64,000 bases of DNA from assembly GCA_024227975.1 (NCBI GenBank), contig JAAETV010000002.1, positions 7,552-71,551 of the forward strand. Reading direction: 5' to 3'. This DNA is from Actinomycetes bacterium (GTDB lineage Bacteria > Actinomycetota > Acidimicrobiia > Acidimicrobiales > SZUA-35). The notes under the pieces were generated by a model. That model saw only the letters and a list, made by a program, of their open reading frames with translations. It ran no database searches and was not told the DNA's origin. Of this stretch, positions 25,824-34,635 are shown one piece after another. How positions within the stretch are numbered: position 1 is the first letter of the stretch; every line of letters starts with the position of its first letter. A program made the translations under genes and the position numbers.

Positions 25824-27722
25824 TCAGCCCGCGACGATGAACTCGATTCGCCGGTTGACGGTCTTGTTATCCAAGGAGTCATTGTCCACCTTGGGCTGGC
25901 CTTCACCGATGCCAACCGCAGTCAGGCGATCCCCGTCGATGCCGTTGGCCTCCAGGTAGGCCTTGATTGCATCGGCCCGACGTTGACCGAGAACCAGGTT
26001 CTCGGCATCGGTACCATCACTATCGGTATGGCCCTGGATCTCGACCTCGACATCGACATCTTCGGTGGTCAGATACTCGACGACCTGAGCCAGGACAACC
26101 TGGCCCTCAGCCGTGACTCGAGCCGACTGGTAGCCGTAGGTGACGGGCGCCAGGCCGAGCAGTTCGTTGAGCGACGACCCAGCAGCGGCCGTCGAATCGC
26201 CCCCGGAATCACCGTCATCGACCGTGATCTCATTGACGACCGAGCCGACACCATCAACCGCGCCAACCGCCGCCTCAGCACCGACAAGATCATCCTCGGA
26301 GCCAACCGAGCCGGACAATGTCACCACATCACCCTCCACCGAAGCTGAGACCCCATCGAATCCAGCATCAGTCAGCGCCCCAGCAACCCCATCAGCCAGA
26401 TCGACCTCCGGTTCAGCTGAACCCTCGTCTTCGGCATCATCGTTGCCAGCAGCAGCATCATCCGACGCTTCGTCATCGGATTCGGTCTCGGTGCCAGTCT
26501 CGGTACCGGAGCCGGTCTCGGTCTCGGTCTCAGTGGCGGCACCAGCAGTTCCGTCACCTTGATCTGCCTCGTCGGCGACCTCGGCCGCCAACGTGGATTC
26601 GGTGGCGGTTGCGTCATCGTCTCTCGCCAACTGGCCCACCAGCCACACCAGGAACAGGAGGAGGACGAGGCCACCGAGAGCCCACCAGAACCAACCGAGG
26701 CCACGACTGCTCGCATCCCCATCCGAGCGATTCCCCGAAGGCGAGCCAACAAGGTCCTGCGTGATGGCCGCCGCCTTCATCATGCCACCGCCATCGGAAT
26801 CACCGTCATCGTTGTCAGTGGCACCATCGGTGTCAGTGGCGCCATCGTCGGTGTCGCCATTGTCGGTGTCGGTGTCAGTGGCGCCATCGTCGGAGTCGGT
26901 GTCGGCGTCACTGCGCCCGGTTAGCGCATCGAACCCAGCGCCGACCTTGTCAGCAGCGTCTCCCGCCAGGTCACCGACCTTGTCAGCAGCGTCTCCCGCC
27001 AGGTCGCCAACCTTGTCAGCAGCGTCCCCCGCCAGGTCGCCGACCTTGTCACCAGCCTCGCCAAGGAGGTCGCCGACAGCCTCGACCGCATCTTCGACCT
27101 TGTCGACAGCCTCAGTGGCGATATCGCTGACAACACCAGCGGCATCTCCGAGCTTGGCACGAGCCAGAGTGGCCAGCCCAGCAATCGCAGCCAGGGCACC
27201 ACCGCCGGCGATGGCGTCACTGAACCACTGGCCAAGGTCGCCCTCGTCCTCATGCTCGGTCTGCTCTTTCGACAGCACGATGGCGAGGCCGTCAGCGTCG
27301 AGACCATCATCGACCTTGCGCTTGGCAACGGCACCGACCACGAGAGGAGCGAGGTACGGCAAGAGCTTCGAGTATCCAGATGAAGGGACATCACCGTTCG
27401 AAGACAAGCCAGCCAGCAGTGCACCCCGATCCTGACCAAATAGGAAATCGAGGAGGCCGGTACCGAGCGCGGTCTCATCGGCGTCGAGGAACCCGTCGAC
27501 ATCATCAAGGATCGACGGGCCGACGGAATCGACCAGTTCGGCTATCGGCTCAGCCCCTCCGTCGGTGACAGCATTCGAAGCAAGGGCACCGATCACAGCC
27601 GGTCCCGCTGCCCCCACTCCTTCCTTCGCCTTGTCGGCATCGGTATCCATGAGGGTCCCGAGCCTTGCCATTGTGTCGCCCTGTTCGAGAACTCCGAACA
27701 ACGCCTCCAATATCGACGACAT
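25824..27722 (-). CDS. DUF937 - TM - BON - OmpA fusion protein
   Basis: 632 residues from the ATG at 27722, preceded by AAAGGTGG. Domains in order: DUF937/YidB-like region (about 1-190, with ALLAGLSSNG and KLLPYLAPLVVGAV), four 11-residue GDLAGDAADKV-type repeats (about 217-260), an Asp/Thr/Gly-rich acidic linker, one transmembrane helix (about 345-367), a second acidic Thr/Glu linker, a BON domain (about 450-520) and a C-terminal OmpA-like domain (about 540-632; HTDSDGTDAENLVLGQRRA and NRRIEF). BON plus OmpA after a helix resembles mycobacterial ArfA/OmpATb, and OmpA domains bind peptidoglycan. The DUF937 part would be cytoplasmic. The fusion is unusual; function unknown. Confidence 0.85.
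   Translation of the reverse strand: MSSILEALFGVLEQGDTMARLGTLMDTDADKAKEGVGAAGPAVIGALASNAVTDGGAEPIAELVDSVGPSILDDVDGFLDADETALGTGLLDFLFGQDRGALLAGLSSNGDVPSSGYSKLLPYLAPLVVGAVAKRKVDDGLDADGLAIVLSKEQTEHEDEGDLGQWFSDAIAGGGALAAIAGLATLARAKLGDAAGVVSDIATEAVDKVEDAVEAVGDLLGEAGDKVGDLAGDAADKVGDLAGDAADKVGDLAGDAADKVGAGFDALTGRSDADTDSDDGATDTDTDNGDTDDGATDTDGATDNDDGDSDGGGMMKAAAITQDLVGSPSGNRSDGDASSRGLGWFWWALGGLVLLLFLVWLVGQLARDDDATATESTLAAEVADEADQGDGTAGAATETETETGSGTETGTETESDDEASDDAAAGNDDAEDEGSAEPEVDLADGVAGALTDAGFDGVSASVEGDVVTLSGSVGSEDDLVGAEAAVGAVDGVGSVVNEITVDDGDSGGDSTAAAGSSLNELLGLAPVTYGYQSARVTAEGQVVLAQVVEYLTTEDVDVEVEIQGHTDSDGTDAENLVLGQRRADAIKAYLEANGIDGDRLTAVGIGEGQPKVDNDSLDNKTVNRRIEFIVAG
26941..27072 (-). repeat. 33-bp in-frame tandem repeat (4 units)
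   Basis: Units at 26941, 26974, 27007 and 27040, each 33 bp and encoding 11 residues; the first three differ at only a few bases and the fourth is degenerate. They form an amphipathic linker in the DUF937-OmpA protein. Confidence 0.9.
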
Positions 27723-27888
27723 CGTCTGCCACCTTTCTGTAATCACCTGAGAGCTGTCTCGGGCCACCCACATGCCTCACGCATGACCACAGACCTGCCC
27801 GATCTGCCCGACTTATTGCGGATCATTGCTATTGAGGCGGCTCGCAGCCTAGCAATCAAGAGGCAATATTGATCCCATTCATGCCTGG

Positions 27889-28281
27889 TCAGCGACCTTG
27901 TAGCTTGTCCAAGCGTCGACGATCACGTTTGGTTGGCCGCCCAGAACCTCGCCCTCGGGTGCCGGCTGCAGCACGCCCATCTGGGCCGTAACCAGGGCCG
28001 CTATCAGGTATTGGGGGCGAGCAATCGATCACTGCTTCGGCCGCCAAAGAGGCCGATACTCGCTTCTCCAGAAGCGCAACGACTTCATAGCTGATGACAC
28101 GATCCCGACGCTTGGCAGTGACAAGATCGCCGACCGAGACCTTTGTCGCCGGTTTCGCCACCTCCTCATTCACCTGTACGCGCCCGGTACGACAAGCATC
28201 ATTGGCCGCACTTCGGCTCTTGTAGACCCGCACCGCCCACAACCATTTGTCGACCCTGACCGAGGACGCTCCCCCTGCCAT
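27889..28281 (-). CDS. S4 RNA-binding domain protein (Hsp15/RqcP-like)
   Basis: 130 residues. The S4 domain occupies about 8-65 (RVDKWLWAVRVYKSRSAA..CRTGRVQVN), with a Gly/Arg-rich basic tail ending in KRDRRRLDKLQG. This layout fits the Hsp15/HslR-like group that binds 50S subunits carrying stalled nascent chains. The GTG/ATG region overlaps the last base of rsmI, so the two are co-translated. It may equally be a generic ribosome-associated S4 protein. Confidence 0.85.
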   Translation of the reverse strand: MAGGASSVRVDKWLWAVRVYKSRSAANDACRTGRVQVNEEVAKPATKVSVGDLVTAKRRDRVISYEVVALLEKRVSASLAAEAVIDCSPPIPDSGPGYGPDGRAAAGTRGRGSGRPTKRDRRRLDKLQGR

Positions 28282-29162
28282 TACTCGCTCCCCGATCCTT
28301 CGCCCACCCGGCTGGCCGGGCGCCGGTCGAGCGCGGTGGCCAGGGCGTAGACCCGACGTTTCGGTTCACCGGTGGCCTGCACGACCTCAGCCACCGCATC
28401 ACGGCGGGTGGAGCCGCGATCCAAGGCTGTAGTGAGAGCCTCTTGTAGGGACTCGTCGTCGAATTCGACCTGGACGGGCTTGACTCCCCCGACAATGATC
28501 ACGATCTCGCCTCGGGGCTCAGTGGTTTCGAAATGGGCCATCAACTCGGCCAGTGAGCCTCGGATCAGTTCCTCGTGGAGCTTGGTCAGCTCTCGGGCAA
28601 CCACGGCCGGTCGCTCCTCACCACACACAGTGATCAGGTCGGCCAGGGTCTTGATCAGCCGGTGGGGAGCCTCGTAGACGATGAAAGTCCGTTCCTCATC
28701 CCCCACTGCGTCCAGCCTGATGGCTCTTGCTCGGCCCTTCCGGGGCAAGAAGCCCTCGAACACGAACCGGTCAGCCCGTAGGCCGCTGGCACAGAGTGCG
28801 GCGATGGCAGCTACTGGCCCCGGTACGACATCGATGCGGTAGCCGGCTTCAGCCACGGCGTCGACCAGGATCCGGCCCGGGTCGGAGATGGCTGGCATCC
28901 CGGCATCGCTGACCAGGACCACCCGTTGGCCCTCAGCCAGACGACCGAGCACCTCGGAGATCCGATCCCGCTCGGTGTGCTCGTTTGCCACCACCAACCG
29001 GGGGCCCTTGATCCCGGCCAGGGAAAGAAGGCGACCGGTTCGACGGGTGTCTTCGCAGGCAATGACGTCGGCCCCAGCCAGCTCGGCGGCGGCCCGAGGC
29101 GACAGATCACCGAGGTTGCCGATCGGGGTCCCGACAACGACCAGGGTCCCGACCGGGTCCAC
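28281..29162 (-). CDS. rsmI: 16S rRNA 2'-O-ribose C1402 methyltransferase
   Basis: 293 residues. RsmI methylates the 2'-OH of C1402 in the P-site region of 16S rRNA. Tetrapyrrole-methylase-fold motifs are LVVVGTPIGNLGDLSPRA near the N-terminus, ACEDTRRTGRLL, VLVSDAGMPAISDPG and VPGPVAAIAALCASGL, then RFVFEGFLPRKGRAR. It begins one base from the DUF192 stop and ends overlapping the S4 gene. Confidence 0.96.
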   Translation of the reverse strand: MDPVGTLVVVGTPIGNLGDLSPRAAAELAGADVIACEDTRRTGRLLSLAGIKGPRLVVANEHTERDRISEVLGRLAEGQRVVLVSDAGMPAISDPGRILVDAVAEAGYRIDVVPGPVAAIAALCASGLRADRFVFEGFLPRKGRARAIRLDAVGDEERTFIVYEAPHRLIKTLADLITVCGEERPAVVARELTKLHEELIRGSLAELMAHFETTEPRGEIVIIVGGVKPVQVEFDDESLQEALTTALDRGSTRRDAVAEVVQATGEPKRRVYALATALDRRPASRVGEGSGSE

Positions 29163-29537
29163 CTAGGCCTGCCTGACTTCGATCTTGTCCCCGATCTTGA
29201 GCTTCCATTGGCCGAACGAGCCGGCCTCGGCCTCAATGACGAGGTAGGCCCGCCACACCGGCATGGTCACCCGATTGCGCTTCAGCTGGAGGGTTCTGAC
29301 CACGATGCTGTCGGCGTCGACGAAGGCAACATCAAGATCGAAGCTCATCCCGACACTGTGAACCGATCGGGTCCTGGGCAGTACCAGTGCACCTTCGAGC
29401 CCAGATCGCCCGAGCAGGCCGCGCAGCCTTCCCTTTCTGGTCGACCGCACCTCGACTGATGCCAGGACCTCTCCTTCGCGGATCAGCCAGCCCCGTTGCG
29501 GGTCTCCCCCGACGGCGTCAGCTTCACCGTCAGACAC
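29163..29537 (-). CDS. DUF192 family protein
   Basis: About 124 residues from a GTG at 29537 that overlaps the ychF stop by 8 nt and has GGAG upstream inside ychF. A longer version reads entirely through ychF and is rejected. DUF192 features are RLRGLLGRSGLEGALVL, the SVHSVGMSFDLDVAFVD core, and LVIEAEAGSFGQWKLKIGD. The usual DUF192 protein is periplasmic or secreted; here no signal peptide is seen, so it is cytoplasmic. The reaction is unknown. Confidence 0.85.
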   Translation of the reverse strand: MSDGEADAVGGDPQRGWLIREGEVLASVEVRSTRKGRLRGLLGRSGLEGALVLPRTRSVHSVGMSFDLDVAFVDADSIVVRTLQLKRNRVTMPVWRAYLVIEAEAGSFGQWKLKIGDKIEVRQA

Positions 29538-30606
29538 TGAACCGGATCTCCAAGACGTCACCATCTTCGACGAGATAGTCCTTGCCTTCCTGGCGCACCT
29601 TGCCCGCCTCACGAGCCTTGGCCAACGAGCCCATCTCGATCAGCTCATCCCAACGGATGGTCTCAGCCCGGATGAAGCCCCGTTGAAGGTCACTATGGAT
29701 CCGTCCCGCGCATTCAGGAGCAGTAGAACCGACCCGGAAGGTCCAGGCCCGACTCTCCTTTTCACCGGTGGTGAGAAAGGTGCGCAGACCGAGCGCATGG
29801 TATGCAGCTTGGACGAAGCGGGGGAGCGCTCCCTCCCCCAACCCGAAGCCGTCAAGCATTTCAGCCCGGTCGGCTGGGTCGAGCTGGGCCGCTTCCGCCT
29901 CCAGCTGAATGCAAGCACCGAACACAGGCGCCAGCTCTCCGAGCTCCTCTTCGATCGGTTTGACCACGGCTTCTAGGTTCTCGAGCTGTTCCTCGTCGAC
30001 GTTGACGATGGCCAGCACCGGCTTGTTCGTCAGCAGGTACCAGGAATCGAGCAGGGCTCGCTCTTCCTCGCTGAGAACCGCCCGATAGAGAGGGATACCA
30101 GCTGAGAGGTACTCGAGAGCTTTGTCGGCTGCCGCCACCTCCGGCAACATCGAGCGATCACCCTTGGCCGCCTTGCGGCGCTTGTCGAGCTGTGACTCGA
30201 CCGTCTCCAGATCGGCGTAGGTGAGCTCGAGCTCGACGATCCGGAGGTGCTCCAAAGGGTCATCAGCCCCTGGCACGTCATCATCACGAAAAGCCCGCAG
30301 GACGAACACGATGGCGTCGACCTCGCGGATGCCGGCCAGGAACTTGTTGCCAAGCCCCTCCCCCTTGCTCGCCCCTTCGACCAGCCCCCCAATATCGCTG
30401 AACTGGACGCTGGCCGAGACCACGTTCTTCGACTGGCTCATCTCGGCTAGTGCGTCAAGGCGTTCGTCGAAGACCTTGGCCACACCGATGTTGGGATCGG
30501 TGGTGGCGAAGGCGTAGGGAGCAGCCAGGGCACCACCCCCAGTCAGGGCGTTGTAGAGCGACGACTTGCCCGCGTTGGGGAGACCAACGAACCCGAATTT
30601 CTCCAT
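29530..30606 (-). CDS. ychF: Ribosome-associated GTPase/ATPase YchF
   Basis: 358 residues, full length. OBG-like P-loop ATPase: G1 GLPNAGKSSLYNAL, G3 region DIGGLVEGASKGEGLGN, NVDE in place of NKxD (which shifts specificity to ATP), and the C-terminal TGS domain from about 270. Acts at the ribosome in stress responses. It is divergent from the bL37 gene with about 60 bp between them and leads the ychF-DUF192-rsmI-S4 set. Confidence 0.96.
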   Translation of the reverse strand: MEKFGFVGLPNAGKSSLYNALTGGGALAAPYAFATTDPNIGVAKVFDERLDALAEMSQSKNVVSASVQFSDIGGLVEGASKGEGLGNKFLAGIREVDAIVFVLRAFRDDDVPGADDPLEHLRIVELELTYADLETVESQLDKRRKAAKGDRSMLPEVAAADKALEYLSAGIPLYRAVLSEEERALLDSWYLLTNKPVLAIVNVDEEQLENLEAVVKPIEEELGELAPVFGACIQLEAEAAQLDPADRAEMLDGFGLGEGALPRFVQAAYHALGLRTFLTTGEKESRAWTFRVGSTAPECAGRIHSDLQRGFIRAETIRWDELIEMGSLAKAREAGKVRQEGKDYLVEDGDVLEIRFSV

Positions 30607-30667
30607 ATGCCTCCAGCGTAGGTCCCGTCAGGCCAGATTTCGGTCGCGACCCCCTAGGGTGGATGAC

Positions 30668-30754
30668 ATGTCGAAGCGAAGGAAGAAGAAACGCCTACTG
30701 GCTCGTCGCAAGAAGGCGAACCACGGCCGCAAGCCAACCGTCGGTCGGAACTGA
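30668..30754 (+). CDS. Small ribosomal protein bL37
   Basis: 28 residues, MSKRRKKKRLLARRKK then ANHGRKPTVGRN. The KKR..R.KANHGRKP pattern matches bL37, a roughly 24-residue large-subunit protein found in mycobacterial ribosomes and restricted to actinobacteria. It is far below the size most gene finders accept. It lies in the spacer between divergent ychF and convergent phosphohexomutase. Identification is from memory of the mycobacterial sequence. Confidence 0.8.
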   Translation: MSKRRKKKRLLARRKKANHGRKPTVGRN

Positions 30755-30822
30755 GCGAATCGGCGATCCGAGCCCCCCAGGACCTGGCCAACCACACCCA
30801 CTGGGGCCGGCCCGACCAGAAC

Positions 30823-32445
30823 TCAGACTGCGAACAGGGCCGAGACGGCGCTTTCGAGAGCAGCCATCCGGCTCGCCGCCCGCTGTTGTGCGTCGGCTGG
30901 TGAAGACTGGCCGATTGGCTCGATTACTTCGAGATAGGCCTTGAGCTTCGGTTCAGTGCCGCTGGGCCGAATCACGACCCTCGACCGGTCGGCCAGGTGC
31001 CAGATCAATCCGCTGGCCGGAGGCAGGTCGTGCCCGAGCGAGAGGTCTTCGGAGCCCGTGATCTCGACCCCGGCCAGCTCGATCGGGGGTGAGGACTGGA
31101 CTTGTTGTAGGAGTCTTTGGCGACGCTCCGACCCACCAGCACCGGCGAACACCAGGGTGACCGGCGCCGTCAGATAGACGCCGTGGCGTTGGGCCAGTCG
31201 ATCGAGACGATCCCACAGGGTCTCCCCCGCAGCCACCGTCTCGGCCACCAGTTCGGCCATGACAAGAGCGGCGCTGATCCCATCCTTGTCACGGACACGA
31301 TCACCGACGCAATAGCCGAGGGCCTCTTCGTAACCAAGGAGATAGTGATCTTTGGGGCGCTCGACGATTGGTCTGGCCACCCATTTGAACCCGGTCAAGG
31401 TACGGATGCTGGCGGCACCTACATCTTCGGCCATGGCCGTAATGAGCCGGGACGAGACAAGAGACGAGGCGACGAGCCGATCCGGGCCTGAGCTGTGGCC
31501 CAAGAGATGATCGGCCAGCAGTACCCCGACCTGGTCACCACTGAGGCGGGTCCAGATGCCGTGTCTATCGGGGATGGCGACGCCAAGACGGTCGGCGTCG
31601 GGGTCATTGGCCAGAATCACGTCAACAGGGCGGCCAGCGTCAGCCTCCTCCTGAGCAGTAGCGAAGGCCAGGTCGAGGGCTCCTGGTTCCTCGGGATTGG
31701 GGAAGGCAACGGTCGAGAAGTCAGGATCGGGGTCGAATTGGCCATCCACGACCACAGGCGTAGGAAAGCCGGCGGCAGCGAAGGCAGCCAGAAGGTGGCG
31801 ACCCCCAACCCCGTGCATCGCCGTATACAGGGTCTTGACCTCTCGGTCTTGGCCGCGACAAGCGGCAACAGCTGCTTGCAGGTGGCGCGCCGCCATCGCC
31901 TCGTCGAGGGTCACGATCGTCCCGGCCTCAGGAGAGATCGGCCCTTCACTGCCATCGGATGCCACCAGGCCGGCGATCGATTGATCATGGCGAGCGGCAA
32001 CCGCGGTGATGGCGGCGGCGATTTCAGCGTCGGCCGGATCGACGAGCTGGATCCCGTCGCCAAGGTAGAGCTTGTAACCATTGTCGGCCGCCGGATTGTG
32101 GCTGGCCGTGATCATGACCCCTGCGTCGGCTCTCCGATCGAGGACGGCGTAGGCCAGCACCGGAGTTGGTAGGGGCGCCGGTAGGACGAGGGCGTGACCA
32201 CCAGCGGCGCCAACCACAGCCGCCACCTCCTGGGCGTAGGTGGCCGAGTTGTGGCGGGCGTCGTAGCCGATGACCACAGTCGCTCCGTCTGGCAGCCAGC
32301 TCATCACTCCGGCCGTTGTCTGACGGACGACAAGGCGGTTCATCTGCTTGGGGCCGGGGCCCATGCTGGCTCGGAGCCCGGCGGTGCCAAAGGTGATGCG
32401 GCCGTCGAACAAGGCCTCAGCCCCAGCCTGGTCGCTCTCCAGCAT
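30823..32445 (-). CDS. Phosphoglucomutase/phosphomannomutase, N-terminal start anomalous
   Basis: 540 residues from the first in-frame ATG, but coding similarity continues upstream: about 20 codons between 32532 and 32446 encode RWLAADPDPSTRSQLRQ, the usual N-terminal helix of this family. No ATG, GTG or TTG exists in that frame. A strong ribosome site (32546-32554) with a GTG at 32540 is in a different frame. Motifs of the alpha-D-phosphohexomutases are FGTAGLRASMGPGP, catalytic VMITASHNPAADNGYK, metal loop NDPDADRLG, sugar loop YEEALGYCVGD and phosphate loop RPSGTEPKLKAY. Interconverts hexose 1- and 6-phosphates. An ATC start or a 1-nt indel are the alternatives. Confidence 0.9.
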   Translation of the reverse strand: MLESDQAGAEALFDGRITFGTAGLRASMGPGPKQMNRLVVRQTTAGVMSWLPDGATVVIGYDARHNSATYAQEVAAVVGAAGGHALVLPAPLPTPVLAYAVLDRRADAGVMITASHNPAADNGYKLYLGDGIQLVDPADAEIAAAITAVAARHDQSIAGLVASDGSEGPISPEAGTIVTLDEAMAARHLQAAVAACRGQDREVKTLYTAMHGVGGRHLLAAFAAAGFPTPVVVDGQFDPDPDFSTVAFPNPEEPGALDLAFATAQEEADAGRPVDVILANDPDADRLGVAIPDRHGIWTRLSGDQVGVLLADHLLGHSSGPDRLVASSLVSSRLITAMAEDVGAASIRTLTGFKWVARPIVERPKDHYLLGYEEALGYCVGDRVRDKDGISAALVMAELVAETVAAGETLWDRLDRLAQRHGVYLTAPVTLVFAGAGGSERRQRLLQQVQSSPPIELAGVEITGSEDLSLGHDLPPASGLIWHLADRSRVVIRPSGTEPKLKAYLEVIEPIGQSSPADAQQRAASRMAALESAVSALFAV

Positions 32446-32591
32446 CTGACGAAGCTGGCTACGGGTAGACGGATCGGGATCAGCGGCCAGCCAGCGCTCG
32501 ATCTGGTTCCGACGTTGGGTGCCGTTGTCGATGCCAACACGATAGCCCCTCCCCGATGGAGTGGCCGCAACCGAGTTAGGATCGGCGGCCC

Positions 32592-33545
32592 ATGGATCTG
32601 TGCCAGCTGGTGCGAACCTCGTGCCACCAGATCGTCGACCAGGCGGATCTGGTGACCATCGACCAGGAACAGCTCCGGGCCTACGCCAAGACTCTCATTG
32701 CTGGCCTGGCGATTGGTCCCGACTGGGAGCAGGAACCGGGGTCGCAGAAGGGGCCCGAGGAGCTGGCAGCCGAGGTGCTGACCCTCGATGCCATCAACTT
32801 CGGCTCCGGCTACCACGACATCGTCGACAAGGAACCCGGCCGCTCCGGAGCGACCACCATGGCCATCCGCTGGAAGCGGTACCTAGACGGGCATGAGCTG
32901 TCACCGGGCCGTCTCGGAGCGCTGACGATGGGCGACTGCGCCACCATCTTCGGCCAGGATCCCGATATTGCGGATCAGGCCGAGCTCATGGAGCTGTTCG
33001 CCACTGCCCTCAGGGATCTCGGGTCGTTCGTCTCCAACCGGTTCGGTGGCTCCTATCTCAGTGTGGTCCAGGAGGCTGATGGATCAGCCCGCCGGCTGGC
33101 GTCATCGCTACTGACCATGCCCCTCTACCAGGACCGCTCGCCTGGGCCGCCCGAGGCCCACTTCTACAAGCGAGCCCAGATCACGGCAGCCGATCTGTCG
33201 AGGGCATTCGCCAACCAGGCCCCAAGTCATTTCGACGATCTCGATCGGCTGACTGCGTTCGCCGACAATCTCGTCCCCCACGTCCTACGAGTGGATGGGA
33301 TACTGCGCTACGACCCCGACCTGGCAACCACCATCGACTCGGGTCAACGTCTGGAGGCTGGCTCCCGGGCCGAGATCGAGATCCGAGCCGCTGGCGTCGA
33401 AGCGGTCGAACGGCTGGTCGCCGAGCTGGCCCGATTGGGCCGGCTCACAAGGGCCATGGACGTCGACCTGGCCTTGTGGTCACGTGGGGGTGGACCCCGC
33501 TACAAGGCCATCCCCCGCCATCGCACCCGCTGCGCGTATTACTGA
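32592..33545 (+). CDS. Queuosine salvage family protein (DUF2419)
   Basis: 317 residues. Matches the Q-salvage family (human QNG1/C9orf64), which cleaves queuosine 5'-phosphate to release queuine or queuosine base. Recognised segments are TLDAINFGSGYHDIV, SFVSNRFGGSY, FYKRAQITAADL, LTAFADNLVPHVLRVDG.L.Y, and the C-terminal RGGGPRYKAIPRHRTR followed by CAYY. Bacterial members occur in species that scavenge Q rather than make it. It is divergent from the phosphohexomutase and overlaps the stop of the enoyl-CoA hydratase gene by 7 nt at its 3' end. Activity inferred from family. Confidence 0.8.
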   Translation: MDLCQLVRTSCHQIVDQADLVTIDQEQLRAYAKTLIAGLAIGPDWEQEPGSQKGPEELAAEVLTLDAINFGSGYHDIVDKEPGRSGATTMAIRWKRYLDGHELSPGRLGALTMGDCATIFGQDPDIADQAELMELFATALRDLGSFVSNRFGGSYLSVVQEADGSARRLASSLLTMPLYQDRSPGPPEAHFYKRAQITAADLSRAFANQAPSHFDDLDRLTAFADNLVPHVLRVDGILRYDPDLATTIDSGQRLEAGSRAEIEIRAAGVEAVERLVAELARLGRLTRAMDVDLALWSRGGGPRYKAIPRHRTRCAYY

Positions 33546-34375
33546 TCCAGTTCGGCTCCGAGGGCGCCGACTCGGAGCTCCCCGTCGACGGTCTGGCCAC
33601 CCCTGTCCAGGAAGGCTCGCATGCGGCGGGGGGCGGCCTCGGTGCGGAGGGTTTCCTGGAACAGGAATGCCTCCTCGATCAGGCCGGCAACCGGATCGGG
33701 ACCGGCAGCCAGGACCGAGGCCTTGGCCCGGCTCACCGCCTCAGGGGGGAAGGAGGCGATGCGGGCGGCCAGGGCATCAACATGGGAGCGGAGCTGATCG
33801 GGAGGGAGGGCTCGGTTGAGCCATCCCCACGAGGCCAGCGTCTCAGCGTCGATGTCGTCACCGCCAAGAACTATCTCCATGGCCCGGCCCCGCCCCAGCA
33901 AGCGAGGTAGGCGTTGGGTGCCAGTCCCTCCGGGGAGGATCCCGAGCGGCACCTCCATCTGACACAGGATGGTCTTCCCGATGGCACCGAAGCGCATGTC
34001 GCACGAGGCAGACAGCTCCCCTCCTCCCCCACCGACACGTCCCCCGATCTCACAGATGGACGGGATGGGCAAGGTTCGGAACCGCTCGCACATCAGGTGG
34101 AAGCCGTTCAACTCTTGCGATCTTTGGGGCGGTTCATCGATGGGGGCAGTCAGGATCAGCTCGACGTCGTAGTGAGCAATGAAGAAATCAGGATTCGCGC
34201 TACGCAACACCACCACCCGAGCCTCAGCTTCGGCCTCGATGAGGTCGAGCAGCTGGGCCAGATCTCGGTACAAGTGAAGCGTGATCAGGTTCACAGGCGG
34301 GTTGTCGATGACGACTTCGACAACCCCCTCGTTGATACGGGCGGACAGAGCAGTGAACTCACCCAATTCGGTCAT
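33539..34375 (-). CDS. Enoyl-CoA hydratase/isomerase family protein
   Basis: 278 residues from the ATG at 34375, with GGAAGGGAG upstream; a longer in-frame reading lacks similarity. Crotonase-fold features are IDNPPVNLIT, the oxyanion-hole segment RVGGGGGELSASCDMRFG, and PLGILPGGTGTQRLPRLLGRGRA broken by the usual turn. One catalytic Glu position (LPGGTGTQRL) lies where hydratases have PExGLxPG..G. Several similar actinobacterial proteins are annotated only at family level. The substrate is unknown. Confidence 0.88.
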   Translation of the reverse strand: MTELGEFTALSARINEGVVEVVIDNPPVNLITLHLYRDLAQLLDLIEAEAEARVVVLRSANPDFFIAHYDVELILTAPIDEPPQRSQELNGFHLMCERFRTLPIPSICEIGGRVGGGGGELSASCDMRFGAIGKTILCQMEVPLGILPGGTGTQRLPRLLGRGRAMEIVLGGDDIDAETLASWGWLNRALPPDQLRSHVDALAARIASFPPEAVSRAKASVLAAGPDPVAGLIEEAFLFQETLRTEAAPRRMRAFLDRGGQTVDGELRVGALGAELDQ

Positions 34376-34635
34376 GTCGACTCCCTTCCGGTCACATTGG
34401 CGTGACGTCCGAATCACAGTGTTGCGCCCAACCGGGGCCGGCACCACCTGGAAGGAGCCTTGCCCACCGATAGGAACTGACCAGGATTCCCACCCCCAGC
34501 GGCCTACCATCAAAAGAGGCCATTGGGGACACCGTTGTCCACCAGCAAGTCATCAATGAGGAGAAGCGGTGCGAGTTTCATGTCGGTCGAGGGACGGAAT
34601 CCTACGGTGATGACCCCTCGCCCACGATTCATCTG

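Noticed and set aside
26941..27072. Regularly spaced repeats resembling a CRISPR array
   Set aside because: The 33-bp units are contiguous without spacers, stay in frame and encode GDLAGDAADKV repeats.
34522..34635. Upstream extension of the hypothetical gene with an ATT start
   Set aside because: The frame looks protein-like but has no ATG, GTG or TTG, and the AAAGAGG upstream is too close to the ATT; evidence is insufficient.
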